Part shown: piece by piece, positions 1 to 6,968 of the stretch
Layout: every line of letters starts with the position of its first letter
Numbering within the stretch: position 1 is the first letter of the stretch
The notes under the pieces: generated by a model
Databases searched by the model: none
Told to the model about the DNA's origin: nothing
What the model saw: the letters and a program-made list of their open reading frames with translations, nothing else
Assembly: GCF_003634455.1 (NCBI RefSeq)
Contig: NZ_RBLC01000001.1
Coordinates: forward strand, 1,940,417 to 2,004,416
DNA length: 64,000 bases
From: Flavobacterium endophyticum
GTDB lineage: Bacteria > Bacteroidota > Bacteroidia > Flavobacteriales > Flavobacteriaceae
Direction of reading: 5' to 3'
Translations under genes and position numbers: made by a program

Positions 1-173
1 TCTACTCTAGAATATTCTTGGCTGAGCTTGTTTTTTATGATAACTATCTTCTTTTTGTCTTTGGTGCTCTTTAGTGAAGTTTCTAAAGAATCGATCAGCA
101 TTTGCCCCTGTTTTTGGGCGTTTACGGTTATTGAAAATAGGCATAGCGCTAAAAAGAAGATGGCTTTTTTCAT
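1..173 (-). CDS. N-terminus of a probable TPR sensor histidine kinase (cut by window edge)
   Basis: The window cuts this minus-strand gene after about 57 codons. It starts with a signal peptide (MKKAIFFLALCLFSITVNAQ) followed by a charged helical stretch (LIDSLETSLKSTKDKKK). That is how flavobacterial periplasmic-TPR sensor kinases usually begin, but no kinase domain is inside the window. Its ATG overlaps the TGA of the upstream LytTR regulator in an ATGA arrangement, so the two are translationally coupled. The order regulator then kinase, plus the coupling, is the main reason for the call. Signal peptide certain; kinase identity inferred. Confidence 0.55.
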   Translation of the reverse strand, partial: MKKAIFFLALCLFSITVNAQKQGQMLIDSLETSLKSTKDKKKIVIIKNKLSQEYSRV

Positions 174-877
174 AATAGGAGCATATTGATATTTTCTTTG
201 AAGCTTCTTCCAACAGGAATCATAGCACCATTGTTGAGAAGTACTTCTTGAGGATTGATCTTTTCTATAAACTGTTTTTGAACGGCAAAGCTTCTGTGGA
301 CCCTGATGAAAGATTGGAAGTGGTCTTCCTTTAAAAGCAGTCCAATACTCGACAATACGCAATGTCTTTTTTTAGAAGTAATGATCAGCGTATAATCTTT
401 CAAAGCTTCAAGATATAAAATGTCGTGCAGCTTTACTTTCGTCTGCTCGTGCCCTTCTTTTATATAAATTACGTCACCACCTATGCTGGATTCAAAAAGC
501 AGTGCTTTATGTTTTATTTCTAAAAATTCTTCAATACGCCTCATGGTTTGGGCGAAACGGTCAAATTTTAGAGGTTTTACGATAAAGTCGAGAGTATCTA
601 ATTCAAAGCTTTCTACAGCAAATTCAGGATGCGAAGTTATAAAGATACAAGCGGGTACCGCAGATGCTCTTTTTCGAAGTTCCACGCCGCTCAAGCCAGG
701 CATGTCGATATCTAGAAATAAGATATCTATTGTAGTGTTTTCTATGGCATCAAGAGCTTCTTCTGCATTGTCAAAAGCCCCAACTATGGCAAGATTTTCA
801 AATCTTTTTGCAAATGAAACTACAGTAAGTCTGTCTATTTCATCATCATCGACTATAATGCATTTGAGCTTTTCCAT
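170..877 (-). CDS. LytTR-family response regulator
   Basis: Two-domain cytoplasmic regulator of 235 residues. The receiver covers roughly residues 4-120, with the acidic pocket DDD at 10-12, the phospho-acceptor Asp56 in LFLDIDMPG and the conserved Lys in FIVKPLKF. The LytTR DNA-binding domain covers roughly 135-235 (DILYLEALKDYTLI, FIRVHRSFAV, IPVGRSF). It is coupled by an ATGA overlap to the next gene, whose signal peptide fits a membrane sensor. A pair of 9-bp direct repeats and a -7 box lie just upstream (894-965), suggesting self-activation. Receiver and LytTR assignment are secure; the signal sensed is unknown. Confidence 0.93.
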   Translation of the reverse strand: MEKLKCIIVDDDEIDRLTVVSFAKRFENLAIVGAFDNAEEALDAIENTTIDILFLDIDMPGLSGVELRKRASAVPACIFITSHPEFAVESFELDTLDFIVKPLKFDRFAQTMRRIEEFLEIKHKALLFESSIGGDVIYIKEGHEQTKVKLHDILYLEALKDYTLIITSKKRHCVLSSIGLLLKEDHFQSFIRVHRSFAVQKQFIEKINPQEVLLNNGAMIPVGRSFKENINMLLL

Positions 878-893
878 ATTTTAAGCATTTACT

Positions 894-965
894 CAAATAT
901 AAGTAAAAAATTAACATTTAACAGAAAAAATGTTATTGGTCTATTTAAAATGTTATTGGTCTATT
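894..965 (-). promoter_or_regulatory. Probable LytTR-activated promoter of the regulator/kinase pair
   Basis: The block AAAATGTTATTGGTCTATT occurs twice, at 927-945 and 947-965, with a 20-bp period. Read on the minus strand the 9-bp direct repeats (CCAATAACA) end 29 bp upstream of a perfect TATATTTG box (894-901). The regulator ATG follows about 17 bp after the box. No TTTG -33 element is present at the usual distance. LytTR domains bind paired direct repeats about two helical turns apart, so autoregulation is the natural reading. The same geometry recurs at 57528-57594 and 60015-60080. Confidence 0.6.
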
Positions 966-1044
966 ACTGGTTTTTTTAGCTTAATGATGAGTGCACCTTT
1001 GTCTAACCAAATGATTAAAAGAATTAACAACAAAAAATTACATC

Positions 1045-1617
1045 ATGAAAACGATTAAAATTTTATCGGGAGCTTTATTAGCCATTTTTGCCATTTCTTG
1101 CAGTAGCGATGACAGCGGTCCTTCTTATGCTGTTGAAAATCCATTAGAGTCCTACCATCAGCAGGCTGGGTTTACGACAACTTCCAATTTTATAAATGCA
1201 GGCAGTTATGAGTTTGGGCTAGCATTTTCTCCAAACGTCAAAGGGGTTATTAAAGCGATAACGTTAAAGCTACCAGAAGCAAACCCTGAGGTAAGAGTAA
1301 CCATTTGGGATTACGATACCAAGGCGGTTTTAAAATCAGAAAACATGAATGTGGCAACAGCAGATGTGCTTGTTACGAAAACTATTTCTGACTTGGCTTT
1401 AGAAAAAGACAAGAAATACTTGATAACCATGAATTCTAATGATTGGTACAAAAGAAGTAAAGCAGACAATACAAATGCGACCTATCCTATCACGGCTGGA
1501 AATATTAAATTTTTAGAATACAGATGGGTGTCTGGTGCAACACAGACGTATCCAACAAACGTATCCTTAAATTATAACGGTGGGGATTTGAGCTTTGACT
1601 TTAAGCAGACAGAATAG
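1045..1617 (+). CDS. Lipoprotein with DUF4082-like domain
   Basis: A 190-residue lipoprotein. The lipobox is AISC with acylated Cys19, followed by SSDDSG, a typical surface or outer-membrane lipoprotein start in Flavobacteria. The rest is all-beta. The pattern IKAITLKLPEANPEVRVTIWDYDTKAVLKSE...KKYLITMNSND resembles the DUF4082 fold (tvWd..g.ll ... YlvtyN). No catalytic motif is visible. It is monocistronic: divergent from the LytTR regulator and closed by a strong terminator at 1638. Lipoprotein nature is certain; the domain call is by resemblance. Confidence 0.75.
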   Translation: MKTIKILSGALLAIFAISCSSDDSGPSYAVENPLESYHQQAGFTTTSNFINAGSYEFGLAFSPNVKGVIKAITLKLPEANPEVRVTIWDYDTKAVLKSENMNVATADVLVTKTISDLALEKDKKYLITMNSNDWYKRSKADNTNATYPITAGNIKFLEYRWVSGATQTYPTNVSLNYNGGDLSFDFKQTE

Positions 1618-1637
1618 ATGTTTCTAGGGTTAGTTAG

Positions 1638-1673
1638 AAAAAGACTTGACAGTTCATCTGTCAAGTCTTTTTT
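1638..1673 (+). terminator. Intrinsic terminator after the lipoprotein gene
   Basis: A 12-bp perfect stem, AAGACTTGACAG / CTGTCAAGTCTT, with a 5-nt loop TTCAT and a T run, 20 bp downstream of the stop codon. Confidence 0.9.
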
Positions 1674-1767
1674 GTGTCGTAAATTATTATAATCTCAAAA
1701 TTACCTTATTGATTGTATTTATAACATTGAAAAACAGATTGAATTGGTTAAAGCAAGGTTGCTTCGC

Positions 1768-1911
1768 GGTGTCAACCACAGTTGACGGGTCAAAGTGAGG
1801 TCGTTTCAGGGTGTCAACCGGAGTTGACAGGTCAAAGTGAAGTCATTTCAGGGTGTCAACCACAGTTGACAGGTTAAAGTGAAGTCATTTCAAGGCGTCA
1901 ACTGCAGTTGC
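1768..1911. repeat. 42-bp tandem repeat array with internal palindromes
   Basis: Three complete 42-bp units begin at 1768, 1810 and 1852, and a degenerate fourth begins at 1894. Each unit starts GGTGTCAAC, then a 4-nt variable centre, then GTTGAC, giving a 6-bp inverted repeat GTCAAC/GTTGAC. The centres are CACA, CGGA, CACA and, in the degenerate copy, TGCA. A second palindrome TTGAC-NN-GTCAA overlaps it, broken in unit 3. The gap between genes (1618-1981) otherwise holds only the terminator at 1638 and the DUF58 -7 box at 1970; no open reading frame crosses it. Confidence 0.95.
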
Positions 1912-1969
1912 TACGGAGAGCAGAAAGCAGAATACCGTTTTTTAATTTTTAAATCAATCAATCTTTCAA

Positions 1970-1977
1970 TATATTTG
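1970..1977 (+). promoter_or_regulatory. -7 promoter box immediately before the DUF58 gene
   Basis: A perfect TATATTTG box lies 4 bp before the ATG at 1982. No good TTTG -33 box is seen. If it is used, the transcript begins at or next to the start codon, meaning a leaderless or near-leaderless message. Confidence 0.4.
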
Positions 1978-1981
1978 AGGT

Positions 1982-2908
1982 ATGAAGATTGAATCGCAAA
2001 TAGAAAAAATATCCAGCTTTCAGCATCTGGAATTGCTAGCCAACCAAATCGTCGAAGGATTTATCTCTGGAATGCATAAGAGTCCGTTTCATGGATTTTC
2101 TGCAGAATTTGCAGAGCATAAAGTGTATAATGCAGGCGAAAGTACCAAACACATCGACTGGAAGCTTTTTGCGAAAACCGATAGGCTATACACCAAGCGT
2201 TTTGAAGAAGAAACCAATCTCCGCTGCCATCTGATTATCGACAATTCGTCTTCGATGCATTATCCGAAACTAAGCGAAGGCCAGCAGTTTTACGAAAGCA
2301 AAATAGGCTTTTCTGTTTTGGCATCTGCTGTATTAATGAACCTGCTCAAGAAACAGCGAGATGCTGTGGGATTGAGCGTCTATTCGGATACGTATGAATA
2401 TTATGCTCCAGAAAAAGGCAGTGACCGCCACCACCGGATGATTTTGAACAAGCTGGAGAATCTGCTGGCCGAACCAAAACAATCCCGAAATACCGATACG
2501 GTTACGTTTCTGCACCAGATTGCCGAAAAAATGCACCGCCGTTCGATGATTATTCTGTTTACGGATATGTTCCAGCCTGGAAACGAAGAAGCATTGCTGA
2601 ATGCCTTGCAGCATCTAAAACACAACAAGCACAAAGTCGTCCTTTTTCATGTCATTGACAATAAAACAGAATTAAACTTTGATTTCGACAATACGCCGAG
2701 GAAATTTATCGATCTCGAATCGGGAGAAGAAGTAAATCTTTTTGCTGATAACATCAAAGAAGAATATGAAAAGCGAGCCGAAAGCTATTTCAAGAAGCTA
2801 TCGTTGACCTGCGCGCAAAACAAAATCAAATATGTTCCTGTCGCGGCAGGCAAAAATTTCGAAAAAATCTTGACAACATACTTGATTGAAAAACAAATGT
2901 TTGGATAA
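1982..2908 (+). CDS. DUF58 domain protein (vWA-like)
   Basis: A soluble 308-residue DUF58 protein. It shows the family hallmark VYNAGESTKHIDWKLFAKTDRLYTKRFEEE at 48-77, followed by a vWA-type fold with a metal-site motif D87-N-S89-S-S91 (IIDNSSSM) and a later ILFTDMF strand. DUF58 proteins normally sit in operons with a MoxR AAA+ ATPase and membrane vWA proteins and take part in envelope or stress functions. Here no MoxR gene is adjacent; the next feature is tRNA-Asp. Family assignment is secure, role unknown. Confidence 0.92.
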   Translation: MKIESQIEKISSFQHLELLANQIVEGFISGMHKSPFHGFSAEFAEHKVYNAGESTKHIDWKLFAKTDRLYTKRFEEETNLRCHLIIDNSSSMHYPKLSEGQQFYESKIGFSVLASAVLMNLLKKQRDAVGLSVYSDTYEYYAPEKGSDRHHRMILNKLENLLAEPKQSRNTDTVTFLHQIAEKMHRRSMIILFTDMFQPGNEEALLNALQHLKHNKHKVVLFHVIDNKTELNFDFDNTPRKFIDLESGEEVNLFADNIKEEYEKRAESYFKKLSLTCAQNKIKYVPVAAGKNFEKILTTYLIEKQMFG

Positions 2909-2946
2909 GTTCTTAAAAAAAAGTTTAATTTTTTTTGCGAAAACGC

Positions 2947-2976
2947 TTGCAGAAGTAAAAAACTGTGGTATATTTG
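2947..2976 (+). promoter_or_regulatory. Promoter of tRNA-Asp
   Basis: TTG at 2947-2949, 19-bp spacer, TATATTTG at 2969-2976, followed by C. This matches the Bacteroidota primary sigma consensus, 18 bp before the tRNA. Confidence 0.75.
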
Positions 2977-2994
2977 CACTCGCAATTAAGCGCT

Positions 2995-3068
2995 GGTTTG
3001 GTAGTTCAGTTGGTTAGAATACATGCCTGTCACGCATGGGGTCGCGGGTTCGAGTCCCGTCCAGACCG
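2995..3068 (+). tRNA. tRNA-Asp (GTC)
   Basis: A 74-nt cloverleaf. The acceptor stem GGTTTGG / CCAGACC has one G-T pair. The anticodon stem CATGC/GCATG closes the loop CTGTCAC with anticodon GTC. The T-loop is GGTTCGAGTCC. CCA is not encoded. Confidence 0.97.
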
Positions 3069-3082
3069 CTAAATTGGGAGAA

Positions 3083-3106
3083 GCCTTTCGAAAGAAAGGC
3101 TTTTTT
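3083..3106 (+). terminator. Terminator after tRNA-Asp
   Basis: GCCTTTC-GAAA-GAAAGGC stem-loop followed by TTTTTT, 15 bp after the tRNA. Confidence 0.88.
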
Positions 3107-3180
3107 GCCCAAAAAGGTTTTTAAGATTAGTTGTGTTGTTTAGGTACGAAAGTACCAGGTTTAGTAGTTAGACCAATGAA

Positions 3181-3210
3181 AAGCTTTCCATTCACTTGGA
3201 GGGCTTTTTT
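3181..3210 (+). terminator. Second stem-loop with T run
   Basis: AAGCTTTCC pairs with GGAGGGCTT when two G-U pairs are allowed, and T6 follows. The G-U pairs make it stable only in plus-strand RNA, although the nearest gene (DUF456) is on the minus strand. It may be a backup for the tRNA terminator. Confidence 0.4.
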
Positions 3211-3253
3211 GATTTAGATAGCCCGTGTACTGCTGCTAATGGAACAGCTCTGA

Positions 3254-3754
3254 CTAAAACCAGATTTCCCGATACTGCCATACTTTGTAAAGGAAAAGCC
3301 CCAAAAAGCCCATACATACCACAAACTTTATAAAAGTAGAAGCCAGAAATCCTATAAACGATCCTGTAGCTGCTTTTAGCGCACGTGCGTGATCTTTAGA
3401 GTCATACATTATTTCTCCTATAAAAGCGCCCAGAAAAGGACCGATAATAAAGCCAAACGGAATCGGAGCAAGCAGTCCTACGACCAGTCCGATGTTGGTT
3501 CCCCAGATTCCATAGGAACTTCCGCCAAACCGCTTTGTTCCCTTTGCTGGAATTACATAATCTAAAATACCTGAAATGATTGCCAATACAAGCGTGATTC
3601 CTAATGTCCAATACTCCGTTTCAATTCCATCACAGAAATACAGCAGGAGCAGTCCTATCCACGAGAGCGGCGCATCTGGAAGCACGGGAAGAAAACTGCC
3701 AAGAATTCCTCCAATCATGCAAATAAATCCGGCAATCAATAAAAAGTATTCCAT
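3254..3754 (-). CDS. DUF456 family membrane protein
   Basis: A 166-residue integral membrane protein with about four to five hydrophobic segments and the glycine-rich DUF456 signature: GGILGSFLPVLPDAPLSWIG near residues 17-36, then KRFGGSSYGIWGTNIGLVVG and IGPFLGAFIGE. The glycine-zipper-like segments are typical of this family, whose biochemical role is not established. It stands alone and diverges from the lipoprotein at 3813. Confidence 0.88.
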   Translation of the reverse strand: MEYFLLIAGFICMIGGILGSFLPVLPDAPLSWIGLLLLYFCDGIETEYWTLGITLVLAIISGILDYVIPAKGTKRFGGSSYGIWGTNIGLVVGLLAPIPFGFIIGPFLGAFIGEIMYDSKDHARALKAATGSFIGFLASTFIKFVVCMGFLGLFLYKVWQYREIWF

Positions 3755-3812
3755 AAATTAAATTTAGTATTTTTGAAATGTGTAATATTACAAAATGCCT
3801 GCCAATCATAGT

Positions 3813-4292
3813 ATGAGAAAACTCACAGCAATTCTTTTTTTAGGGCTTTTATGCGCTTCTTGCCAGAATCTTCAAAAACAGGAGATTTCTGAAGAAGAAC
3901 TGCTCAAACAGGAGCTCCAAAAAATTAATTGGAACCAAGTAGACGAATTTCCGTCTGTGGCAACCTGTGACTCCATCAAAGATGAGGCGACTCGAAAACA
4001 ATGCTTTTTTGACTTCCTTACCGTTACGATCCAGCAGAAATTGGATCTGGACACGTTGTCCATTCTTTATCCACAGATTGATACCATACAAGTCAAAGTT
4101 ACGGTTTATCCCGATTCCAGATTAGAATTTGAACCGCAATTTCCTGTGGATAGCTTGGCGTATGATAAGATAAAAATCGACAGCATACTGCATGCTAGGC
4201 TGACGGACTTCCCAAAGATAAATCCAGCATTGAAAAGAGGAATTCCAGTAAAAACACAATTTATCTTGCCGGTAATCTTGAATGTAGAATAA
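3813..4292 (+). CDS. Lipoprotein of unknown function
   Basis: A 159-residue lipoprotein: MRKLTAILFLGLLCASCQ, with lipobox CASC. The ATG at 3813 is chosen over the in-frame ATG at 3795 because it places the signal peptide directly at the N-terminus. The mature part has CDSIKDEATRKQCFFDF, whose two cysteines could pair, then a beta-rich C-terminus (VKVTVYPDSRLEF...VKTQFILPVILNVE) that looks like a degenerate TonB C-terminal fold. A 12-codon reading frame starting at 3778 ends in an ATGA overlap with this start. Lipoprotein nature is sure; the TonB resemblance is weak. Confidence 0.7.
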   Translation: MRKLTAILFLGLLCASCQNLQKQEISEEELLKQELQKINWNQVDEFPSVATCDSIKDEATRKQCFFDFLTVTIQQKLDLDTLSILYPQIDTIQVKVTVYPDSRLEFEPQFPVDSLAYDKIKIDSILHARLTDFPKINPALKRGIPVKTQFILPVILNVE

Positions 4293-4297
4293 GTGCC

Positions 4298-5419
4298 CTA
4301 GAATTTTCTTCCCTTCCACTCATACCTTCCAAACAAAGAATACAAAGCGACAGCTACGCTAAAGAAAGGATAGACCAGATTGCTAATCAGAAAGAATTTG
4401 ACCGATTTTGGTTGTAAGAACTTTCCGGTTTGGTATAATAGAGAAAAGTCGACGAATATTTTTACCGCAAAGAGCAAATACCACGTCCAAAACGAAAAGA
4501 GATGCGCCAAAGTCAGTAGCAATCCTAAAACAATAGCCAGATTGCCTCCAAAAACAACCAATGCCAGTATTTTTCCGAAAAGACTTTGGTACGAAGTAGC
4601 TTTTGAAGCCCAGCGTACTCGTTGGTGAAAAACTAACTTCCATTCGTCTAAGGGTTTTGTAAGCACGATGTTTGCTTCCGATTTCAAATAATGTACTTTC
4701 TCAGGGTGTTTTGCTACGGCTTTCTGCAATAAGAACACATCGTCGCCGCTGGCAATGCCATTATTGCCGTCAAAACCATTTAGGTCAAGAAATAATTCTT
4801 TCTTATATGCCAGATTTGCGCCATTGCACATAAACGCTTTCCCAATTCCGAAACTTCCGATGGTAGCTCCCTGCAGACTCATGAGGTCTATCTGCTGAAA
4901 CTGATGCAGGAAAGAATCTTCTGCGCTAAAAGCTACAGCTCCGGCAATCATTGATAGTTCATGATTCTGGATATAACTGTCGATGGCTGTCAGCCAGTCT
5001 GGATTCACAAAACAATCAGCATCCGTCGTAATGATCCATTCGTTATTGATACTATTTATAGCGGTTGAAATGGCATCTTTTTTCGGCGAGCCGGATTTTC
5101 GTAGGTTGTCAATGATTTGGAAGTGAAAGCTTAATGCCGGAAAGTTTTGGATGACCGAAACAGAATCGTCTGTAGAAGAATCATTGACGAAAATAATTTC
5201 AAATTGCGTTCTCGGGTAATTAAGTTGCGTAAAAGAATGCAGCAGTTCTGGAAGACGATCGGCTTCATTTCGAAAAGGAACGATGATAGAAAAATTGGTC
5301 TTTGGCTCAGGAGCCTGATTTTTAGAAACCGTGACTCTTCTAAACCAGTAGGCCAGCCACAGAATAAAAATAGAATAGATTCCGACGATTCCGAAAAATA
5401 CAAACGCTATGATTTCCAT
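4298..5419 (-). CDS. Family 2 glycosyltransferase, membrane anchored
   Basis: A 373-residue GT2 enzyme. An N-terminal membrane helix (about 4-27) is followed by the GT-A domain: FSIIVPFRNE at 43, FVNDSSTDD with Asp80, the DxD motif TTDADC (Asp133, Asp135), GDD in IASGDDVFLL and the QRVRWASK loop. C-terminal hydrophobic helices lie around 280-365. It probably adds a sugar to a membrane acceptor at the inner membrane. Its start overlaps the end of the upstream flippase-like gene by 13 bp, so the two are made together. Fold secure; substrate unknown. Confidence 0.9.
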   Translation of the reverse strand: MEIIAFVFFGIVGIYSIFILWLAYWFRRVTVSKNQAPEPKTNFSIIVPFRNEADRLPELLHSFTQLNYPRTQFEIIFVNDSSTDDSVSVIQNFPALSFHFQIIDNLRKSGSPKKDAISTAINSINNEWIITTDADCFVNPDWLTAIDSYIQNHELSMIAGAVAFSAEDSFLHQFQQIDLMSLQGATIGSFGIGKAFMCNGANLAYKKELFLDLNGFDGNNGIASGDDVFLLQKAVAKHPEKVHYLKSEANIVLTKPLDEWKLVFHQRVRWASKATSYQSLFGKILALVVFGGNLAIVLGLLLTLAHLFSFWTWYLLFAVKIFVDFSLLYQTGKFLQPKSVKFFLISNLVYPFFSVAVALYSLFGRYEWKGRKF

Positions 5420-6351
5420 TTCGATTTAAAATTAAAAACATAATAACTTCCCAAAAGGACGGGAAGGACTACGTTCAAAAACCACATCAAGGTACTAATA
5501 AAAACAACAATCCATTCATTCACGCCCAACAATCCGAAGAAATACACGGCCACGCTTCCTTTAACAGCAAAATCTAAAAACTGAAATGTAGGCAGGGAAG
5601 AAGCCAGAAAGTAAACGCTCGTAATCGCTGCCATTAATAGAAAATAAGGCAATTCGACATCAAAAGCTAGAAATAGAAAGTAGTATTGGTGTGAAAAAAT
5701 CAGGTAGCGGCAGATGGCCAGGACTATATTTTTTTGATGAATCGGTCTTGGGATTTCATTGATCTTTTCAAATAAAAGAGCTAAGGAATACCCTTTGATG
5801 GTAATTTTTTTTAAGCCGAACAGCAAGCCGCAGACCAAAGCCAATAGGCCAAATAGCAATAGGATGTTTTTAGTTGAAACGATTGGGAATTTGTAATTAA
5901 AATAAAGCAATCCCAGAGTGCCAAAAACAATCGTCAAGATCATTTGGATTCCGTTGCAGATCAGGTTTAAGAAGATGACTTTCTTAGCCTCCTTCTTCTT
6001 AAAATATAAAGTTTTGGCTCCGTATTCGCCTATGCCGTTTGGCGTAAAAATAGAAGCTGTCAAGGCACTAAGAACTTGTTCTGTTGCTTTGCCGATAGAA
6101 ATTCTTTCGATAACCTGAGCCAAGTTTTGCCATTTTAAGATTTCAAAATAGCGATTAAAAAAACTAAATGACAAAAGGAATAAAATGCCCCAAAACGATT
6201 TCTTACGGTCTAATAAATCCAGAAATTTCTGCCAGTCCAATTGCTCGTTATGAGCCAATTGATTCCATATAAAATAAAATGCGCCGCCAACAATCAAAAG
6301 TTTGGTCAGAAACACTAGGAATTGTTTAGCTTTGTGAGGAATTGCAATCAT
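5407..6351 (-). CDS. Lysylphosphatidylglycerol synthase TM-domain (AglD/UPF0104) family protein
   Basis: A polytopic membrane protein of about 314 residues from the ATG at 6351. The longer frame to 6495 would run inside ruvC and has no signal or membrane logic, so it is rejected. It shows LNRYFEILKWQNLAQV-like and TPNGIGEYGAKTLYFKKKEAKK motifs and a late SLPTFQFLDFAVKGS helix, the pattern of the flippase-like UPF0104 family. No aminoacyl-transferase domain is attached. Overlap with the GT2 gene suggests a joint role in glycolipid or membrane polymer assembly. Family confident, function inferred. Confidence 0.82.
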   Translation of the reverse strand: MIAIPHKAKQFLVFLTKLLIVGGAFYFIWNQLAHNEQLDWQKFLDLLDRKKSFWGILFLLSFSFFNRYFEILKWQNLAQVIERISIGKATEQVLSALTASIFTPNGIGEYGAKTLYFKKKEAKKVIFLNLICNGIQMILTIVFGTLGLLYFNYKFPIVSTKNILLLFGLLALVCGLLFGLKKITIKGYSLALLFEKINEIPRPIHQKNIVLAICRYLIFSHQYYFLFLAFDVELPYFLLMAAITSVYFLASSLPTFQFLDFAVKGSVAVYFFGLLGVNEWIVVFISTLMWFLNVVLPVLLGSYYVFNFKSKWKS

Positions 6352-6373
6352 TCGGCAAAATAACAAATTAAAA

Positions 6374-6928
6374 TTGGCAAACGAACGTATCATATTAGGA
6401 ATTGACCCCGGAACGACCATTATGGGTTTCGGATTGATAAAAGTCATCAACAAAAAGATGGAATTCCTCCAGCTGAACGAATTGATCTTGAGCAAATACG
6501 ACGACCATTATACCAAGCTGAAAGTTATTTTTGAACGGACTATCGAATTGATAGAAACCCATCATCCTGATGAAATTGCAATCGAAGCGCCTTTCTTTGG
6601 CAAAAACGTACAGTCGATGCTCAAGCTGGGCAGGGCACAAGGCGTTGCCATGGCAGCGGGACTTTCGCGACAGATTCCGATTACCGAATACGAGCCAAAA
6701 AAGATAAAGATGGCGATTACCGGAAACGGAAATGCCACAAAGGAACAGGTGGCCAAAATGCTCCAGCAGCTTTTAGGCTTAAAAGAATTGCCTAAAAATC
6801 TAGACAGTACAGACGGACTGGCCGCAGCAGTATGTCATTTTTTTAATTCAGGGAAAGTAATAGGCACAAAAAGCTATTCGGGTTGGGATGCTTTTGTGAA
6901 ACAAAATGAAGATAGAGTAAAAAAATAG
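6374..6928 (+). CDS. ruvC: Holliday junction resolvase RuvC
   Basis: A 184-residue RuvC endonuclease that cleaves Holliday junctions during homologous recombination with RuvAB. All four acidic catalytic residues are visible: Asp11 in LGIDPGT, Glu71 in IAIEAPFFG, and Asp144/Asp147 in NLDSTDGLAAA. The start codon is TTG at 6374, chosen because the conserved block begins only ten residues later and no upstream ATG is in frame. It diverges from the flippase-like gene with a 22-bp gap, so the two promoters must overlap the coding ends. Confidence 0.96.
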   Translation: MANERIILGIDPGTTIMGFGLIKVINKKMEFLQLNELILSKYDDHYTKLKVIFERTIELIETHHPDEIAIEAPFFGKNVQSMLKLGRAQGVAMAAGLSRQIPITEYEPKKIKMAITGNGNATKEQVAKMLQQLLGLKELPKNLDSTDGLAAAVCHFFNSGKVIGTKSYSGWDAFVKQNEDRVKK

Positions 6929-6968
6929 CCGGTTTTTCCGTAAGATAAAATCGGGCTTAAGACGAAAC

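Noticed and set aside
483..884. 133-residue plus-strand ORF
   Set aside because: It is antisense to the LytTR regulator, whose domains are clear; no start context and no recognisable fold.
1768..1911. CRISPR array
   Set aside because: The repeats are contiguous with no unique spacers, only three to four units are present, and no cas gene is in the window.
6352..6495. N-terminal extension of the flippase-like gene
   Set aside because: It would lie entirely antisense within the ruvC start region; the membrane protein begins naturally at the ATG at 6351.
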